This document shows, in pieces, positions 9,232 through 18,215 of a stretch of 64,000 bases of DNA (position 1 is its first letter; each line of letters starts with the position of its first letter). Position numbers and translations under genes: made by a program. This DNA comes from Paraoerskovia sediminicola. GTDB lineage: Bacteria > Actinomycetota > Actinomycetes > Actinomycetales > Cellulomonadaceae. The stretch lies in assembly GCF_030296575.1 (NCBI RefSeq), contig NZ_AP027729.1:496001-560000 (forward strand), given 5' to 3'. The notes under the pieces were generated by a model. That model saw only the letters and a program-made list of their open reading frames with translations. It was not told the origin of the DNA and searched no databases.

Positions 9232-9377
9232 TCCGTGTGCACGGCCCCACCCCCTCTCCGCGCCGTGGCCGCCTGCGACCGGGCACGGGTCCCGCGCGGC
9301 ACCGCTGCGGTGCCGTCGACTGGAGGGAGGGCGCGAGGACCGTCCTGATACGTCCGGGAGATACCTCCTGCGAGCAC

Positions 9378-9411
9378 GGAGGCCCGGCACCCTCGCGGGT
9401 GCCGGGCCTCC
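9378..9411 (-). terminator. Intrinsic terminator after rplA
   Basis: A perfect 15-base stem (9378-9392 with 9397-9411) with a 4-base loop TCGC begins about 29 bases past the rplA stop. It separates the secE-nusG-rplKA unit from the sigma-protease module. Confidence 0.8.
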
Positions 9412-9439
9412 GGTCGATCAGTGGATCAGGTGCGGTATG

Positions 9440-10153
9440 TCAGGCGTCCTCACCGAGCAGCTTCGTCGTCTTCGACTGGTCCAGGGGGATCCCGGGGCCC
9501 ATCGTCGTCGCGAGCGTCGCCTTGGTGATGTAGCGGCCCTTCGAGGAGGACGGCTTGAGACGGAGGACCTCGTCGATCGCCGCGCCGTAGTTCTCCACCA
9601 GCTGCGTCTCGGAGAACGAGACCTTGCCGATGATGAAGTGGAGGTTCGAGTGCTTGTCGACGCGGAACTCGATCTTCCCGCCCTTGATGTCGTTCACGGC
9701 CTTGGTGACGTCCATGGTCACGGTGCCGGTCTTCGGGTTCGGCATGAGCCCGCGGGGGCCGAGGACCTTTCCGAGGCGACCGACCTTGCCCATGAGGTCG
9801 GGCGTGGCGACGGCGGAGTCGAAGTCCGTGTAGCCCGCGGCGACCTTCGCGATCAGGTCGTCGCCGCCGACCTCGTCCGCGCCGGCGGCGAGGGCCTGCT
9901 CGGCCTTCTCACCGTTCGCGAAGACGATGACCCGAGCGGTCTTGCCGGTGCCGTGGGGGAGGTTGACCGTGCCACGGACCATCTGGTCCGCCTTGCGGGG
10001 GTCGACACCCAGGCGGAACGCGACCTCGACGGTCGCGTCGTACTTGGTCGACGACGTCTCCTTGGCGAGCTTGACGGCCTCGAGGGGCTCGTAGAGCCGG
10101 TCGCGGTCGATCTTCTCGGCGGCGGAACGGTATGCCTTGCTGCGCGTTGCCAT
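9440..10153 (-). CDS. rplA: 50S ribosomal protein L1
   Basis: L1, 237 residues, binds 23S rRNA at the mobile L1 stalk and helps release of deacylated tRNA. The conserved blocks are present: [20 protein letters not shown], the hallmark [16 protein letters not shown], and [18 protein letters not shown]. It follows rplK by 112 bases and is closed by a terminator. Length and order are typical. Confidence 0.97.
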   Translation of the reverse strand: MATRSKAYRSAAEKIDRDRLYEPLEAVKLAKETSSTKYDATVEVAFRLGVDPRKADQMVRGTVNLPHGTGKTARVIVFANGEKAEQALAAGADEVGGDDLIAKVAAGYTDFDSAVATPDLMGKVGRLGKVLGPRGLMPNPKTGTVTMDVTKAVNDIKGGKIEFRVDKHSNLHFIIGKVSFSETQLVENYGAAIDEVLRLKPSSSKGRYITKATLATTMGPGIPLDQSKTTKLLGEDA

Positions 10154-10265
10154 CTGCTTCTCCTTCGTCAGAGCAGTCGTGGTCGTCGGGTCCGCGCGGA
10201 CCCTGCCACTGCCCGGCCGACGGGCGTCGTCCGGGAGTCTTGCTGGTGAGGGGTCGACCTGTCGG

Positions 10266-10697
10266 TCAGCCCTCGACCGTGATGCCCATCGAGCGGGCGG
10301 TGCCGGCGATGATCTTCGACGCGGCGTCGAGGTCGTTCGCGTTGAGGTCCTCCATCTTGGTCGTGGCGATCGCCTTGACCTGCTCGGAGGTGATCTTCGC
10401 GACCTTGACGGTGTGCGGCGTCGCCGAACCCTTGTCGACGCCGGCGGCCTGCTTGATCAGCTCCGCTGCCGGCGGGGTCTTCGTGATGAACGTGAACGAG
10501 CGGTCCTCGTAGACCGTGATCTCGACCGGCACGACGTTGCCGCGCTGCGACTCGGTCGCGGCGTTGTACGCCTTGCAGAACTCCATGATGTTGACGCCGT
10601 GCTGACCGAGCGCGGGTCCGATCGGCGGTGCGGGCGTGGCCGCGCCGGCCTTGATCTGGAGCTTGATGAGGCCGGAGACCTTCTTCTTGGGAGGCAT
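10266..10697 (-). CDS. rplK: 50S ribosomal protein L11
   Basis: L11, 143 residues, part of the GTPase-associated centre and the site sensed by RelA-type stringent factors and by thiopeptide antibiotics. The N-terminal proline-rich domain ([20 protein letters not shown]) and the C-terminal rRNA-binding domain ([20 protein letters not shown]) are complete. It lies between nusG and rplA in the usual order. Confidence 0.97.
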
Positions 10698-10777
10698 TCT
10701 TCAAATCCTTGTCTGGTGAGTGGACCGACGCCGTGGGCGATGACCCGGTTGCAGTGCTGCCGTTCGCGGAGAACCGC

Positions 10778-11523
10778 TCAGATCTTGGCGACCTGGTTGA
10801 ACGACAGCTCGACCGGGGTCTCCCGGCCGAAGATGGAGACGAGCACCTTGAGCTTCTGCGTGTCCGCGTTGATCTCGGAGATCGTCGCGTCCAGCGTCTC
10901 GAAGGGGCCGTCGGTGACGGTGACGGACTCGCCGACCTCGAAGTCGACCTCGAGGGGGCCTTCGCCTTCGTGGCGGGCTGCCCGGCGACCGGGGCCTCCT
11001 CGAAGACGGGCGCCAGCATCGAGAAGACCTCGTCGAGGTTGAGCGGCACCGGCTGGTGCGTGTGACCCACGAACCCGGTCACGCCCGGGGTGTGGCGCAC
11101 CGCGCCCCACGACTCGTCCGTGAGGTCCATCCGGACCAGGACGTAGCCGGGGATGCGGACCCGGCGCACGATCTTCTTCTGTGCGTTCTTGAACTCGGCG
11201 ACCTCTTCCATCGGCACCTCGACCTGGAAGATGTAGTCCTCCATGTTGAGCGCCTTGGTGCGGTTCTCGAGGTTGACCTTCACGCGGTTCTCGTAGCCCG
11301 CGTAGGAGTGGATGACGTACCAGTCACCGAGCTGCGTCCGCAGCTCGCGCCGGAACTCCTCGGCCGGGTCGGGTGCGACCTCCTCGACCGGGTCCTCGGA
11401 CGGAGCCTCGGAAGTCTCGGTGCTCGCGTCCTCCGCGACCTGCTCGGGCACGTCGACGTCAGCCGCGGCGCTCTCGGCGCCGGGCTCGACCTGCTCCGTG
11501 GGGTCCAGCGAATCCTGGGACAC
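10778..11523 (-). CDS. nusG: Transcription termination/antitermination factor NusG, one-base frameshift in the sequence
   Basis: NusG joins RNA polymerase to the leading ribosome and to Rho. The GTG at 11523 opens a 248-residue protein with an acidic, Asp/Glu/Pro-rich extension (about residues 1-58) typical of actinobacteria, then the NGN domain ([30 protein letters not shown]). The C-terminal KOW domain ([17 protein letters not shown] ... FNQVAKI) is in another frame. Adding one C in the five-base run at 10954-10958 joins the two as [17 protein letters not shown]. NusG is essential or near-essential in most bacteria, so this is most likely a base-calling error. Linked to secE, rplK and rplA. 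Confidence 0.92.
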
Positions 11524-11614
11524 GAACGACCTGCTTTCTACGTTGACCTGCGTGTGGGGCGCCCGGCCCGCAACGGCCCGGACGCGGTGTGGGCCTCACG
11601 GCCCGGACCGACGG

Positions 11615-11884
11615 CTAGTCGCCGAACACCCAGAGGGTGAGGCTCCCCAGCCCGTAGTCCACGAGGGTGATGAAGCCCATCATGACGACGAGGAAGACCA
11701 GCACGACCGTGATGTAGGTCCCGAGCTCCGACCGGGTCGGGGTCACGACCTTGCCGAGCTCCGCCACGATCTGGCGGACGAACAGGACGATGCGGCCGAA
11801 GACGTTCGGGCGCTTCTCCCCGTCCTGCGGGGTCCGGGCACCCGAACCGTCGGCGCTGATCGCACCGGACGTCGATTCGCTCAC
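11615..11884 (-). CDS. secE: Preprotein translocase subunit SecE
   Basis: SecE, 89 residues, clamps SecY in the SecYEG channel. It has a hydrophilic N-terminus, the amphipathic helix and conserved hinge RQIVAELGKVVTPTRSELGT, and a single membrane segment (about 58-80). This is the short single-span form normal for actinobacteria. The stop is 91 bases from nusG, with tRNA-Trp upstream. Confidence 0.96.
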   Translation of the reverse strand: MSESTSGAISADGSGARTPQDGEKRPNVFGRIVLFVRQIVAELGKVVTPTRSELGTYITVVLVFLVVMMGFITLVDYGLGSLTLWVFGD

Positions 11885-12033
11885 TGCACATCCTCACTCG
11901 GTGTCGCGGACGGACCTTCGTGCGGAGCCGGGAGGCGGACCGCGGAACCCGCCCCTCCGGACGACGACGGTCCTGAGCGGCGACCTGCACGTACGAGAGA
12001 CGCACGACAGGTCGACCCGAGCCCGACGTCTTG

Positions 12034-12106
12034 CAGGGTAGACAGGACTCGAACCTGCAACCTGCGGTTTTGGAGACCGCTGCGCTACCAATTGCGCCAC
12101 TACCCT
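12034..12106 (-). tRNA. tRNA-Trp (anticodon CCA)
   Basis: 73 bases fold as a cloverleaf: acceptor AGGGTAG pairs with CTACCCT, the anticodon loop is CTCCAAA with anticodon CCA, and the T-loop TTCGAGT is normal. CCA is not encoded. It lies just upstream of secE, the conserved actinobacterial position. Confidence 0.95.
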
Positions 12107-12186
12107 TCAGGATCTGACGCCCTAGCCGCCACTGTGCGCCTCGCGGGGCACGGCGGATCATGGCGGGCGTCGACCACCGAGGGACT

Positions 12187-12216
12187 ACTGTACGCGACCT
12201 CCCGCCCCTGGTCGAA
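12187..12216 (-). promoter_or_regulatory. Possible promoter for tRNA-Trp-secE
   Basis: TACAGT (12187-12192) with TTCGAC (12211-12216) 18 bases upstream on the reverse strand would start transcription about 75 bases before the tRNA. The -35 match is weak. Confidence 0.35.
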
Positions 12217-12297
12217 CCACCGTCGTCCGGTTCGCTTGCCAGCACCACCAGACGGAACGAGCGCGACGAGTGGGCCCGGGCCTGCGACGATCGGCTC

Positions 12298-13194
12298 ATG
12301 CCCACCGCTGCCTCGTCGCCGACCCGGCCGTCCGCCCCTGCGATCGACATCCGTGGGCTGCGCAAGGCCTACGGCCCCAAGCAGGCGGTCGACGGACTCG
12401 ATCTGCGCGTCGAGCGCGGCGAGATCTTCGCGGTCCTCGGCCCCAACGGTGCGGGGAAGACCACGACGACCGAGATCCTCTCCGGCTTCCGCGTGGCGGA
12501 CTCGGGCGAGGTCTCCGTCCTCGGTGCGGACCCCTCGCACGCGGGTCGCGCGTGGCGGTCGCGGATCGGCGTGGTCCTGCAGTCGACCGACGACCTCGCA
12601 GAGCTGACGGTCGCGGAGCTCGTGCGGCAGTTCGCCCGGTACTACCCGCACTCCCGCGACCCCGACGAGGTGATCGATCTCGTCGGGCTCCGGGACAAGG
12701 CAGGTGTCCGCACGCGCGGGCTGTCGGGCGGTCAGCGCCGACGCCTGGACGTCGTCCTGGGCATCGTCGGCCGTCCCGAGCTGCTCTTCCTCGACGAACC
12801 GACCACCGGGTTCGACCCGCAGGCGCGGCGCTCCTTCTGGAGCCTGGTCCGCGACCTGCGTGTCGCCGGCACGACGATCTGGCTGACGACCCACTACCTC
12901 GACGAGGCCGAACAGCTCGCGGACCGGGTCGCGGTCGTCAGGGACGGGAAGGTCGTCGCGCTCGACACCCCGGAGGGGCTCTCCCGCCTGACCGCCGGCC
13001 GGACGCAGGTGCGTTGGGACGACGGCGGGACGGTGCGCGAGGAGGTGACGGAGCGCCCGACGGCCCTCGTCCGGGACCTGATGCGCGACCATCCCGGCGA
13101 GGTCCCGGGACTGGAGATACGACGTCCGTCGCTGGAGGACGTCTACCTCGAGCTCGTGGGGGCACCCGGCCAGGACAGCGAGGAGGACCGGTGA
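12298..13194 (+). CDS. ABC transporter ATP-binding protein
   Basis: 298 residues, the ATPase of a type-2 (drug or antibiotic type) exporter. Walker A GPNGAGKTTT, signature LSGGQRRRLDVV, Walker B LLFLDEPT and H-loop TTHYLDEAE are all intact. The C-terminal 80 residues form the accessory domain usual in DrrA/CcmA-like ATPases. ATG at 12298 is chosen because the ATPase fold begins at residue 17; the ribosome binding site is poor. The stop overlaps the permease start (GTGA). Substrate cannot be told from sequence. Confidence 0.92.
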   Translation: MPTAASSPTRPSAPAIDIRGLRKAYGPKQAVDGLDLRVERGEIFAVLGPNGAGKTTTTEILSGFRVADSGEVSVLGADPSHAGRAWRSRIGVVLQSTDDLAELTVAELVRQFARYYPHSRDPDEVIDLVGLRDKAGVRTRGLSGGQRRRLDVVLGIVGRPELLFLDEPTTGFDPQARRSFWSLVRDLRVAGTTIWLTTHYLDEAEQLADRVAVVRDGKVVALDTPEGLSRLTAGRTQVRWDDGGTVREEVTERPTALVRDLMRDHPGEVPGLEIRRPSLEDVYLELVGAPGQDSEEDR

Positions 13195-14057
13195 TCCAGC
13201 GACGCCTCACCCAGGAAACAGCGCGCGCCGAAGCGAGCCTGCCCGGCGCGTTGCGCCTCGGCCTCGCCCGCACATCCCTGGAGCTGCGCCAGTTCGTCCG
13301 CGAGCGCGACGCGATGATCTTCATCTTCGCGTACCCGCTGATCATGATGGCGATCTTCGCCACCGTCTTCGACGGCCAGGTCGTCGGTTCCGACGTCCCG
13401 GGCGCGGACGGCGGCATCCCGTACGCGCAGTACTTCCTCCCCGGGATCGTGGCCACCGGGATCATGCTGACCAGCTTCCAGTCCCTGGCGACGAGCATCG
13501 CCGTCGAACGTGACGACGGGACACTCAAACGCCTCCGTGCCACTCCCCTACCTGCGACGAGCTACTTCCTCGGCAAGGTCGGGCAGGTGCTCATGGTCTC
13601 GATCGTGCAGACGGCGCTGCTGCTGGCGCTGGCACGCCTCGCCTTCGACGTGCCGATGCCCGACGACGCCGCGGCGTGGGGCACGTTCGCCTGGGTCTTC
13701 GTCCTCGGGACCGCCGCAGGGGCCGTGCTCGGGGTCGCCTTCTCGTCGGTGCCACGGTCCGGACGGTCCGCCGGCGCGGTGGTCACCCCCGTCGTCCTCG
13801 TCCTGCAGTTCGTCTCCGGGGTCTTCTTCCCGTTCTTCTCGCTCCCCGGGTGGATGCAGTCCGTCGCGTCGGTGTTCCCGCTGCGCTGGATGGCGCAGGG
13901 GATGCGATCGGCCCTGCTCCCGCCGGAGGCGGCAGCCCTCGAGGTGGCCGGGACCTGGCAGCACGCGCTGACCGCTGGGGTCCTGCTCGCCTGGCTCGTC
14001 CTCGGGCTGATCGTCGGGGTCCGCACCTTCCGTTGGCGGCGGAGGGACGACGGGTGA
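13191..14057 (+). CDS. ABC-2 type transporter permease
   Basis: 288 residues with six predicted membrane segments and the ABC-2 fold; the conserved block RDDGTLKRLRATPLPATSYF lies after the second segment, and the final PLRWMAQGMRS motif is typical. It works with the ATPase encoded just upstream, as a dimer. GTG start overlaps the ATPase stop by four bases, and the stop overlaps the next gene by four bases. Confidence 0.9.
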   Translation: MIQRRLTQETARAEASLPGALRLGLARTSLELRQFVRERDAMIFIFAYPLIMMAIFATVFDGQVVGSDVPGADGGIPYAQYFLPGIVATGIMLTSFQSLATSIAVERDDGTLKRLRATPLPATSYFLGKVGQVLMVSIVQTALLLALARLAFDVPMPDDAAAWGTFAWVFVLGTAAGAVLGVAFSSVPRSGRSAGAVVTPVVLVLQFVSGVFFPFFSLPGWMQSVASVFPLRWMAQGMRSALLPPEAAALEVAGTWQHALTAGVLLAWLVLGLIVGVRTFRWRRRDDG

Positions 14058-15205
14058 CACCCACGACAGAGGCACGACGCGACCTCACGAAGCTGCCGAA
14101 GGCCCACCTGCACCTGCACTTCACCGGCTCCATGCGCGCCGCGACGCTCCGCGACCTGGCCCGGCGCTACGGCGTCCGACTCCCCGCGGCGCTGCTCGAC
14201 GGCGACCCGCTGCGCCTGCCCGCGACGGAGCGAGGTTGGTTCCGATTCCAGCGCCTCTACGACGCCGCGCGGGCGTGCGTGCGCTCGGAGGACGACATGC
14301 GCCGGATCGTCGACGAGGCGGCCCAGGACGACGCCGCCGAGGGATCCGGCCGCCTGGAGATCCAGGTCGACCCCACGTCGTACGCGCCGTTCGTCGGGGG
14401 CATCACGCCCGCCGTGGAGATCGTCCTCGACGCCGCGCGGACGGCGACGCTCGCCCACGGTGTCGAGGTGGCCGTGGTCGTGGCGGCGTCCCGCACCCGG
14501 CACCCGCTGGACGCCCGCACCCTCGCCCGGCTGGCGGCCCGCTACGCGGGGGACGGCCCGGGCGAGGTCGTCGGCTTCGGGCTCAGCAACGACGAACGGC
14601 GCGGCGGCACCGAGGACTTCGGGCCCGCGTTCGCCATCGCACGTCGCGCCGGCCTGGCCTCCGTCCCCCACGGGGGCGAGCTGCTCGGCCCCGGGCACCT
14701 CCACGAGGTGATCGACGCGCTCGAGCCCGACCGGATCGGACACGGGGTCCGAGCGGTCGAGGAGCCGCGGCTGCTCGACGAGATCGTCCGCCGCGGGGTC
14801 GTGCTCGAGGTCTGCCCGGCGTCGAACGTGTCGCTCGGCGTGTACGCGCGAGATGAGGACGTCCCCCTCGGGGCACTGGTCGGAGCCGGTGCACCCGTCG
14901 CCCTGGGTGCGGACGACCCGCTCCTGTTCGGCTCCCGCCTCGTCGCCCAGTACGAGAGCGCACGCCACGTCCACGGGTTCGACGACGACACGCTCGCCGG
15001 GCTCGCCCGCGCCTCCGTGCGCGCGTCCAGGGCTCGGCCGTCGACCAAGGAGCAGCTCGAGCGGCAGATCGACGGCTGGCTCGAGGCGGCCCCCGGCGCG
15101 GAGGGCGGCACCGAGTCAGACACCGAGTCCGGCACCGAGGACGGCGCCGGCCCCGGAACAGCCCGCGGTGGGGACGCCACGCCTGGCCTATCGTCCAGAT
15201 CATGA
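14054..15205 (+). CDS. add: Adenosine deaminase-like amidohydrolase
   Basis: 383 residues of the adenosine/AMP deaminase family, which removes the 6-amino group of adenosine or a modified adenine. Metal and catalytic motifs are seen in order: HLHLHFTGS (residues 19-27), PHGGE, IGHG and the metal-binding ADDPLLF. The C-terminal 40 residues are low-complexity (ESDTESGTEDG) and dispensable in appearance. GTG start overlaps the permease stop and the stop overlaps the GntR gene. Whether the substrate is adenosine or another purine is not decided by the sequence. Confidence 0.85.
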   Translation: MTPTTEARRDLTKLPKAHLHLHFTGSMRAATLRDLARRYGVRLPAALLDGDPLRLPATERGWFRFQRLYDAARACVRSEDDMRRIVDEAAQDDAAEGSGRLEIQVDPTSYAPFVGGITPAVEIVLDAARTATLAHGVEVAVVVAASRTRHPLDARTLARLAARYAGDGPGEVVGFGLSNDERRGGTEDFGPAFAIARRAGLASVPHGGELLGPGHLHEVIDALEPDRIGHGVRAVEEPRLLDEIVRRGVVLEVCPASNVSLGVYARDEDVPLGALVGAGAPVALGADDPLLFGSRLVAQYESARHVHGFDDDTLAGLARASVRASRARPSTKEQLERQIDGWLEAAPGAEGGTESDTESGTEDGAGPGTARGGDATPGLSSRS

Positions 15206-15576
15206 GCATCCCGATCCGCGTCGACCCGTCCTCGACCCTCCCGCCGTACGAACAGGTCGCGGCCGAGGTCGACCGGCTCGTCGCGGAGGGCGCCCTCTCC
15301 CCCGGCGACCGCCTCCCGACGGTCCGCGCGCTCGCGGCGGACCTCGACCTCGCGACCAACACGGTCGCCAAGGCGTACCGCGCGCTCGAGTCCGCAGGCA
15401 CCGTGACCACGCGCGGTCGCGCCGGCACGGTCGTCTCGGACACCACGCACGCTGCCCGGGCCAGGGCCGCAGCAGCAGCAGGGCTCCTGGCCGTCGAGGC
15501 TCGCACGGCCGGCCTGACGGACGCCGAGGCCGTCGGGCTCGTCCGGGACGCGCTGCGCGGGACCGGCGCACCGTGA
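15202..15576 (+). CDS. Short GntR-family regulator (YtrA type)
   Basis: 124 residues. The winged helix-turn-helix covers residues 10-75 (PPYEQVAAEVDRLVAEGALS, GDRLPTVRALAADLDLATNT, VAKAYRALESAGTV). The short C-terminal helical tail, without an effector domain, matches the YtrA subfamily, which usually controls neighbouring ABC transporters. It overlaps add by four bases and the next small gene by four, so the ABC exporter, add and this gene form one unit that it may autoregulate. Confidence 0.88.
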   Translation: MSIPIRVDPSSTLPPYEQVAAEVDRLVAEGALSPGDRLPTVRALAADLDLATNTVAKAYRALESAGTVTTRGRAGTVVSDTTHAARARAAAAAGLLAVEARTAGLTDAEAVGLVRDALRGTGAP

Positions 15577-15779
15577 GCCAGGGTGCTGCGCTCGCCGCGC
15601 TCGCGGTGGTGGTGGTCGTCGGCCTCGTGCTGGCCGCCGCGGTCGTCGCCCTCGTCGTGATCGGCATCCGGGCCCTGCTGCGCCGCTCACGCGAGGTCAC
15701 GACTCCGCCACGGAGGTCACACTTTCGTCTCGGGACCCAGGTTCAGGACGCGCCGGACGACGACCGCGACCTAACCTGA
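15573..15779 (+). CDS. Small single-span membrane protein
   Basis: 68 residues. Residues 4-36 form one long hydrophobic span rich in Val and Ala, followed by a basic RRSR stretch and a charged C-terminus, so the tail should be cytoplasmic. The GTG start lies in the GTGA overlap with the GntR stop. Function unknown; coupling suggests it belongs to the exporter unit. Confidence 0.6.
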   Translation: MSQGAALAALAVVVVVGLVLAAAVVALVVIGIRALLRRSREVTTPPRRSHFRLGTQVQDAPDDDRDLT

Positions 15780-15846
15780 CGGACAAGCGGGCGCTGCCGT
15801 CGGGGCGCGCCCACCGACATCCCTCGCCGGGACGGACGGAGGGCAC

Positions 15847-16833
15847 GTGCATCTGACGTCCTCACGCCGTCGCCGGCTGCGCCTCGCGACGGTCGGTGGG
15901 CTCGGGGCCCTGGTGCTCGGCGGCTGCTCCCTGCTCCCGGGCGCCACGCCCGGCCCCGCCGCCGACGGAGCCGGCGCCGCCACGGCCGAGCCGGTCGCGC
16001 GGACCACCACGCCCCCGACGGTGGACACCCCGTCCCCCGCACCGCGCCCGAGCACGACACCGAGCGCGACACCCAGCGCCTCCACGGTGCCGACGGACGA
16101 GCCGACGCCCGACCCGACGAGCACAGCGACGCCGTCCGCCACCCCTACGGCCGAGCCTCAGGAGAAGGCCGAGCCCGAACCGGAACCCACGACGAAGGCC
16201 GAGCCCGTCCCGACCGAGGAGCCCGACGACGGCGTGCTCCGGCGGGGAGACAGCGGGCCCGACGTGAAGGCCGCCCAGCAGCGGCTGGTGGACCTCGGCT
16301 ACTGGGGCACGGGTGTCGACGGCGCGTTCGGCAGCGGGACCACCCAGGCGGTCTGGGCTTTCCAGAAGGCCGCGGGCCTGTCTCGCGACGGCGTCGTCGG
16401 CCCCCGCACGCTGGCCGCGCTCGAGAAGGGCGTCCGGCCGAAGGCGCGGACCTCGTCGGGGCACGTCATCGAGGTGGACCTCGCCCGGCAGATCGTGCTC
16501 CTCGTGGACGACGGGAAGGTCACCCGGATCATGAACGCCTCCTCCGGGAGCGGTACGCCGTACGTCGCCGACAACGGACGGACCTACTCGGCGCGGACGC
16601 ATCCCGGGAGCTTCGCCGTCGGACGGCAGGTGAACGCGATGTACGAGTCCGGGCTCGGCCTCGGGGACATGTACCGGCCCAAGTTCTTCGACCGCGGGAT
16701 CGCGATCCACGGGTCGCCGTCGATCCCGCCGTACCCCGCGTCGCACGGATGCGTCCGCGTCGCCAACAGCGCGATCAACTACATCTGGGACACCTGGGGC
16801 GCCCCGCCCGGGACCAAGGTCGTCGTCTACTGA
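15847..16833 (+). CDS. Lipoprotein L,D-transpeptidase with peptidoglycan-binding domain
   Basis: 328 residues. A signal sequence ends in the lipobox LGGC (residues 24-27). A 100-residue Thr/Pro/Glu-rich linker follows, then a peptidoglycan-binding domain (DVKAAQQRLVDLGYWGTGVD) and a YkuD catalytic domain with HGSPSIPPYPA and SHGCVRV (Cys about 302). It should form 3-3 cross-links or attach proteins to peptidoglycan outside the membrane. GTG start, 67 bases after the small membrane gene. Convergent with murB; the 81-base gap shows no clear terminator. Confidence 0.9.
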   Translation: MHLTSSRRRRLRLATVGGLGALVLGGCSLLPGATPGPAADGAGAATAEPVARTTTPPTVDTPSPAPRPSTTPSATPSASTVPTDEPTPDPTSTATPSATPTAEPQEKAEPEPEPTTKAEPVPTEEPDDGVLRRGDSGPDVKAAQQRLVDLGYWGTGVDGAFGSGTTQAVWAFQKAAGLSRDGVVGPRTLAALEKGVRPKARTSSGHVIEVDLARQIVLLVDDGKVTRIMNASSGSGTPYVADNGRTYSARTHPGSFAVGRQVNAMYESGLGLGDMYRPKFFDRGIAIHGSPSIPPYPASHGCVRVANSAINYIWDTWGAPPGTKVVVY

Positions 16834-16914
16834 CGGGTCTCGTGTCCGGGCCGTGGCCCTAGCGACCCGAGCGACCCCGGCTTCCGACCCGACTACCGAC
16901 CCGCTACCGACCTG

Positions 16915-18183
16915 TCAGAGCGAGAGCCCGACCAGCACCGGCTCGGGCTCGAGCGCGATCCCGAACTCGTCGAGCACCCCCTCACGCACGGCCCGGGCGA
17001 GCGCCAGCACGTCCTGCGCGCTCGCCCCGCCACGGTTGGTGAGCGCGAGCGTGTGCCGCGTCGAGAGCGTGGCCGGGCTCGCCGGGCCGTGGACGCCCCA
17101 CCCCTTGGCGAAGCCCGCGTGCTCGATCAGCCACGCGGCGGACGTCTTGACGAGGCCGGGGTCGATCTCCCCCAGGCTCGGGCCGGTCGTCGCGCTCGGC
17201 CTCGACGAGCGCACCGGGTAGCGGGGAGCGCCCTCGGGGAGCGACGCCGCCTCCGCGGCGCCGACGACAGGGTTCGTGAAGAAGGAGCCGGCGCTCCACC
17301 GGTCGTGGTCCGGCGCCTGCGCCGACGCCGGTTCGGAGGCACCGCCGTCCTGCCCACCGGACTCCCTGCCAGGGGCGCCGTCCAGCAGCATCCCCTTGCC
17401 GCCCCGCAGCGCGAGGACCGCCTCGCGCACATCGGCCGACGGTGCGCGCTCCCCCACCTGGACGCCGAGGCGCCGGGCGAGCTCCGGGTAGGCGACCGGG
17501 GCCGAGAGCGACCCGAGGCGCAGCTGCATCGAGACCTCCAGCACCACGTACCTCGGGGTCGGGTACCACGGGCCGCCGTCGGCCGACGAGCGCATCGACT
17601 CCTTCAGGACCGACGTGCGGTACGCGAACCCCAGCTCCGCGGCGGCGAGCATGCGGCTGCGGCCCTCGAACCGGTCCCAGACGCGGACCGACGAGACGGC
17701 GCCGCCGACCTCCTGCCCGTAGGCGCCGATGTTCTGCACGGGCGCTGCGCCCAGCGTGCCCGGGATCCCCGACAGCGCCTCCAGCCCCACCCACTCCTCG
17801 ACGACCGACTGCTCCACGAGAGCGTCCCAGTCCTGACCGGCGGGCCCGCGCAGGCTGGCCCCGCCGCAGGAGTCGGCCGACTCGACCGTGATCCCGCTGC
17901 GCACGTCCCGGACCACGACCCCGCCGAACCCCTCGTCCGAGACGAGCAGGTTCGACCCACCACCGATCACGAGCAGCGGGAGACCGGCGTCGTCCGCGCC
18001 CCGCACCGCCGCGACCAGCTCCGCCTCCGTCGTCGCCTCGACGTACTCGTCGGCCGGGCCGCCGACGCGGAGCGTCGTCAGCTCGGCGAGGGAGGGTGCG
18101 ACGTCGGCGCGGGCCGGGGCCCCGCCGTCTTCCGGCCGTTCGTCGGGCACGGGCTGGGTCTCCACACGGGTCTCGTCGCTCAC
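16915..18183 (-). CDS. murB: UDP-N-acetylenolpyruvoylglucosamine reductase
   Basis: 422 residues. MurB reduces UDP-GlcNAc-enolpyruvate to UDP-MurNAc with NADPH and FAD. FAD-binding GGGSNLLVSDEGFGG, the central GIPGTLGAAPVQNIGAYGQE and the catalytic Ser in RWSAGSFFTNPVV are present. The protein is longer than most actinobacterial MurB because of an N-terminal acidic extension of about 25 residues and a Gly/Ser/Ala-rich insert before the catalytic Ser. GTG start at 18183. It is separated by only about 30 bases from the MFS gene upstream. Confidence 0.93.
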   Translation of the reverse strand: MSDETRVETQPVPDERPEDGGAPARADVAPSLAELTTLRVGGPADEYVEATTEAELVAAVRGADDAGLPLLVIGGGSNLLVSDEGFGGVVVRDVRSGITVESADSCGGASLRGPAGQDWDALVEQSVVEEWVGLEALSGIPGTLGAAPVQNIGAYGQEVGGAVSSVRVWDRFEGRSRMLAAAELGFAYRTSVLKESMRSSADGGPWYPTPRYVVLEVSMQLRLGSLSAPVAYPELARRLGVQVGERAPSADVREAVLALRGGKGMLLDGAPGRESGGQDGGASEPASAQAPDHDRWSAGSFFTNPVVGAAEAASLPEGAPRYPVRSSRPSATTGPSLGEIDPGLVKTSAAWLIEHAGFAKGWGVHGPASPATLSTRHTLALTNRGGASAQDVLALARAVREGVLDEFGIALEPEPVLVGLSL

Positions 18184-18215
18184 CCGTCCACCTTAGGTGA
18201 CCTGCCGGTGCGCCC

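Noticed and set aside
10778..11523. nusG, eccC, kinase, nuoN and others as pseudogenes or phase-variable genes
   Set aside because: All shifts are single missing bases, nearly all in short G/C runs, the two sides remain conserved, and at least nusG is essential or near-essential in most bacteria; sequence error explains all at once.
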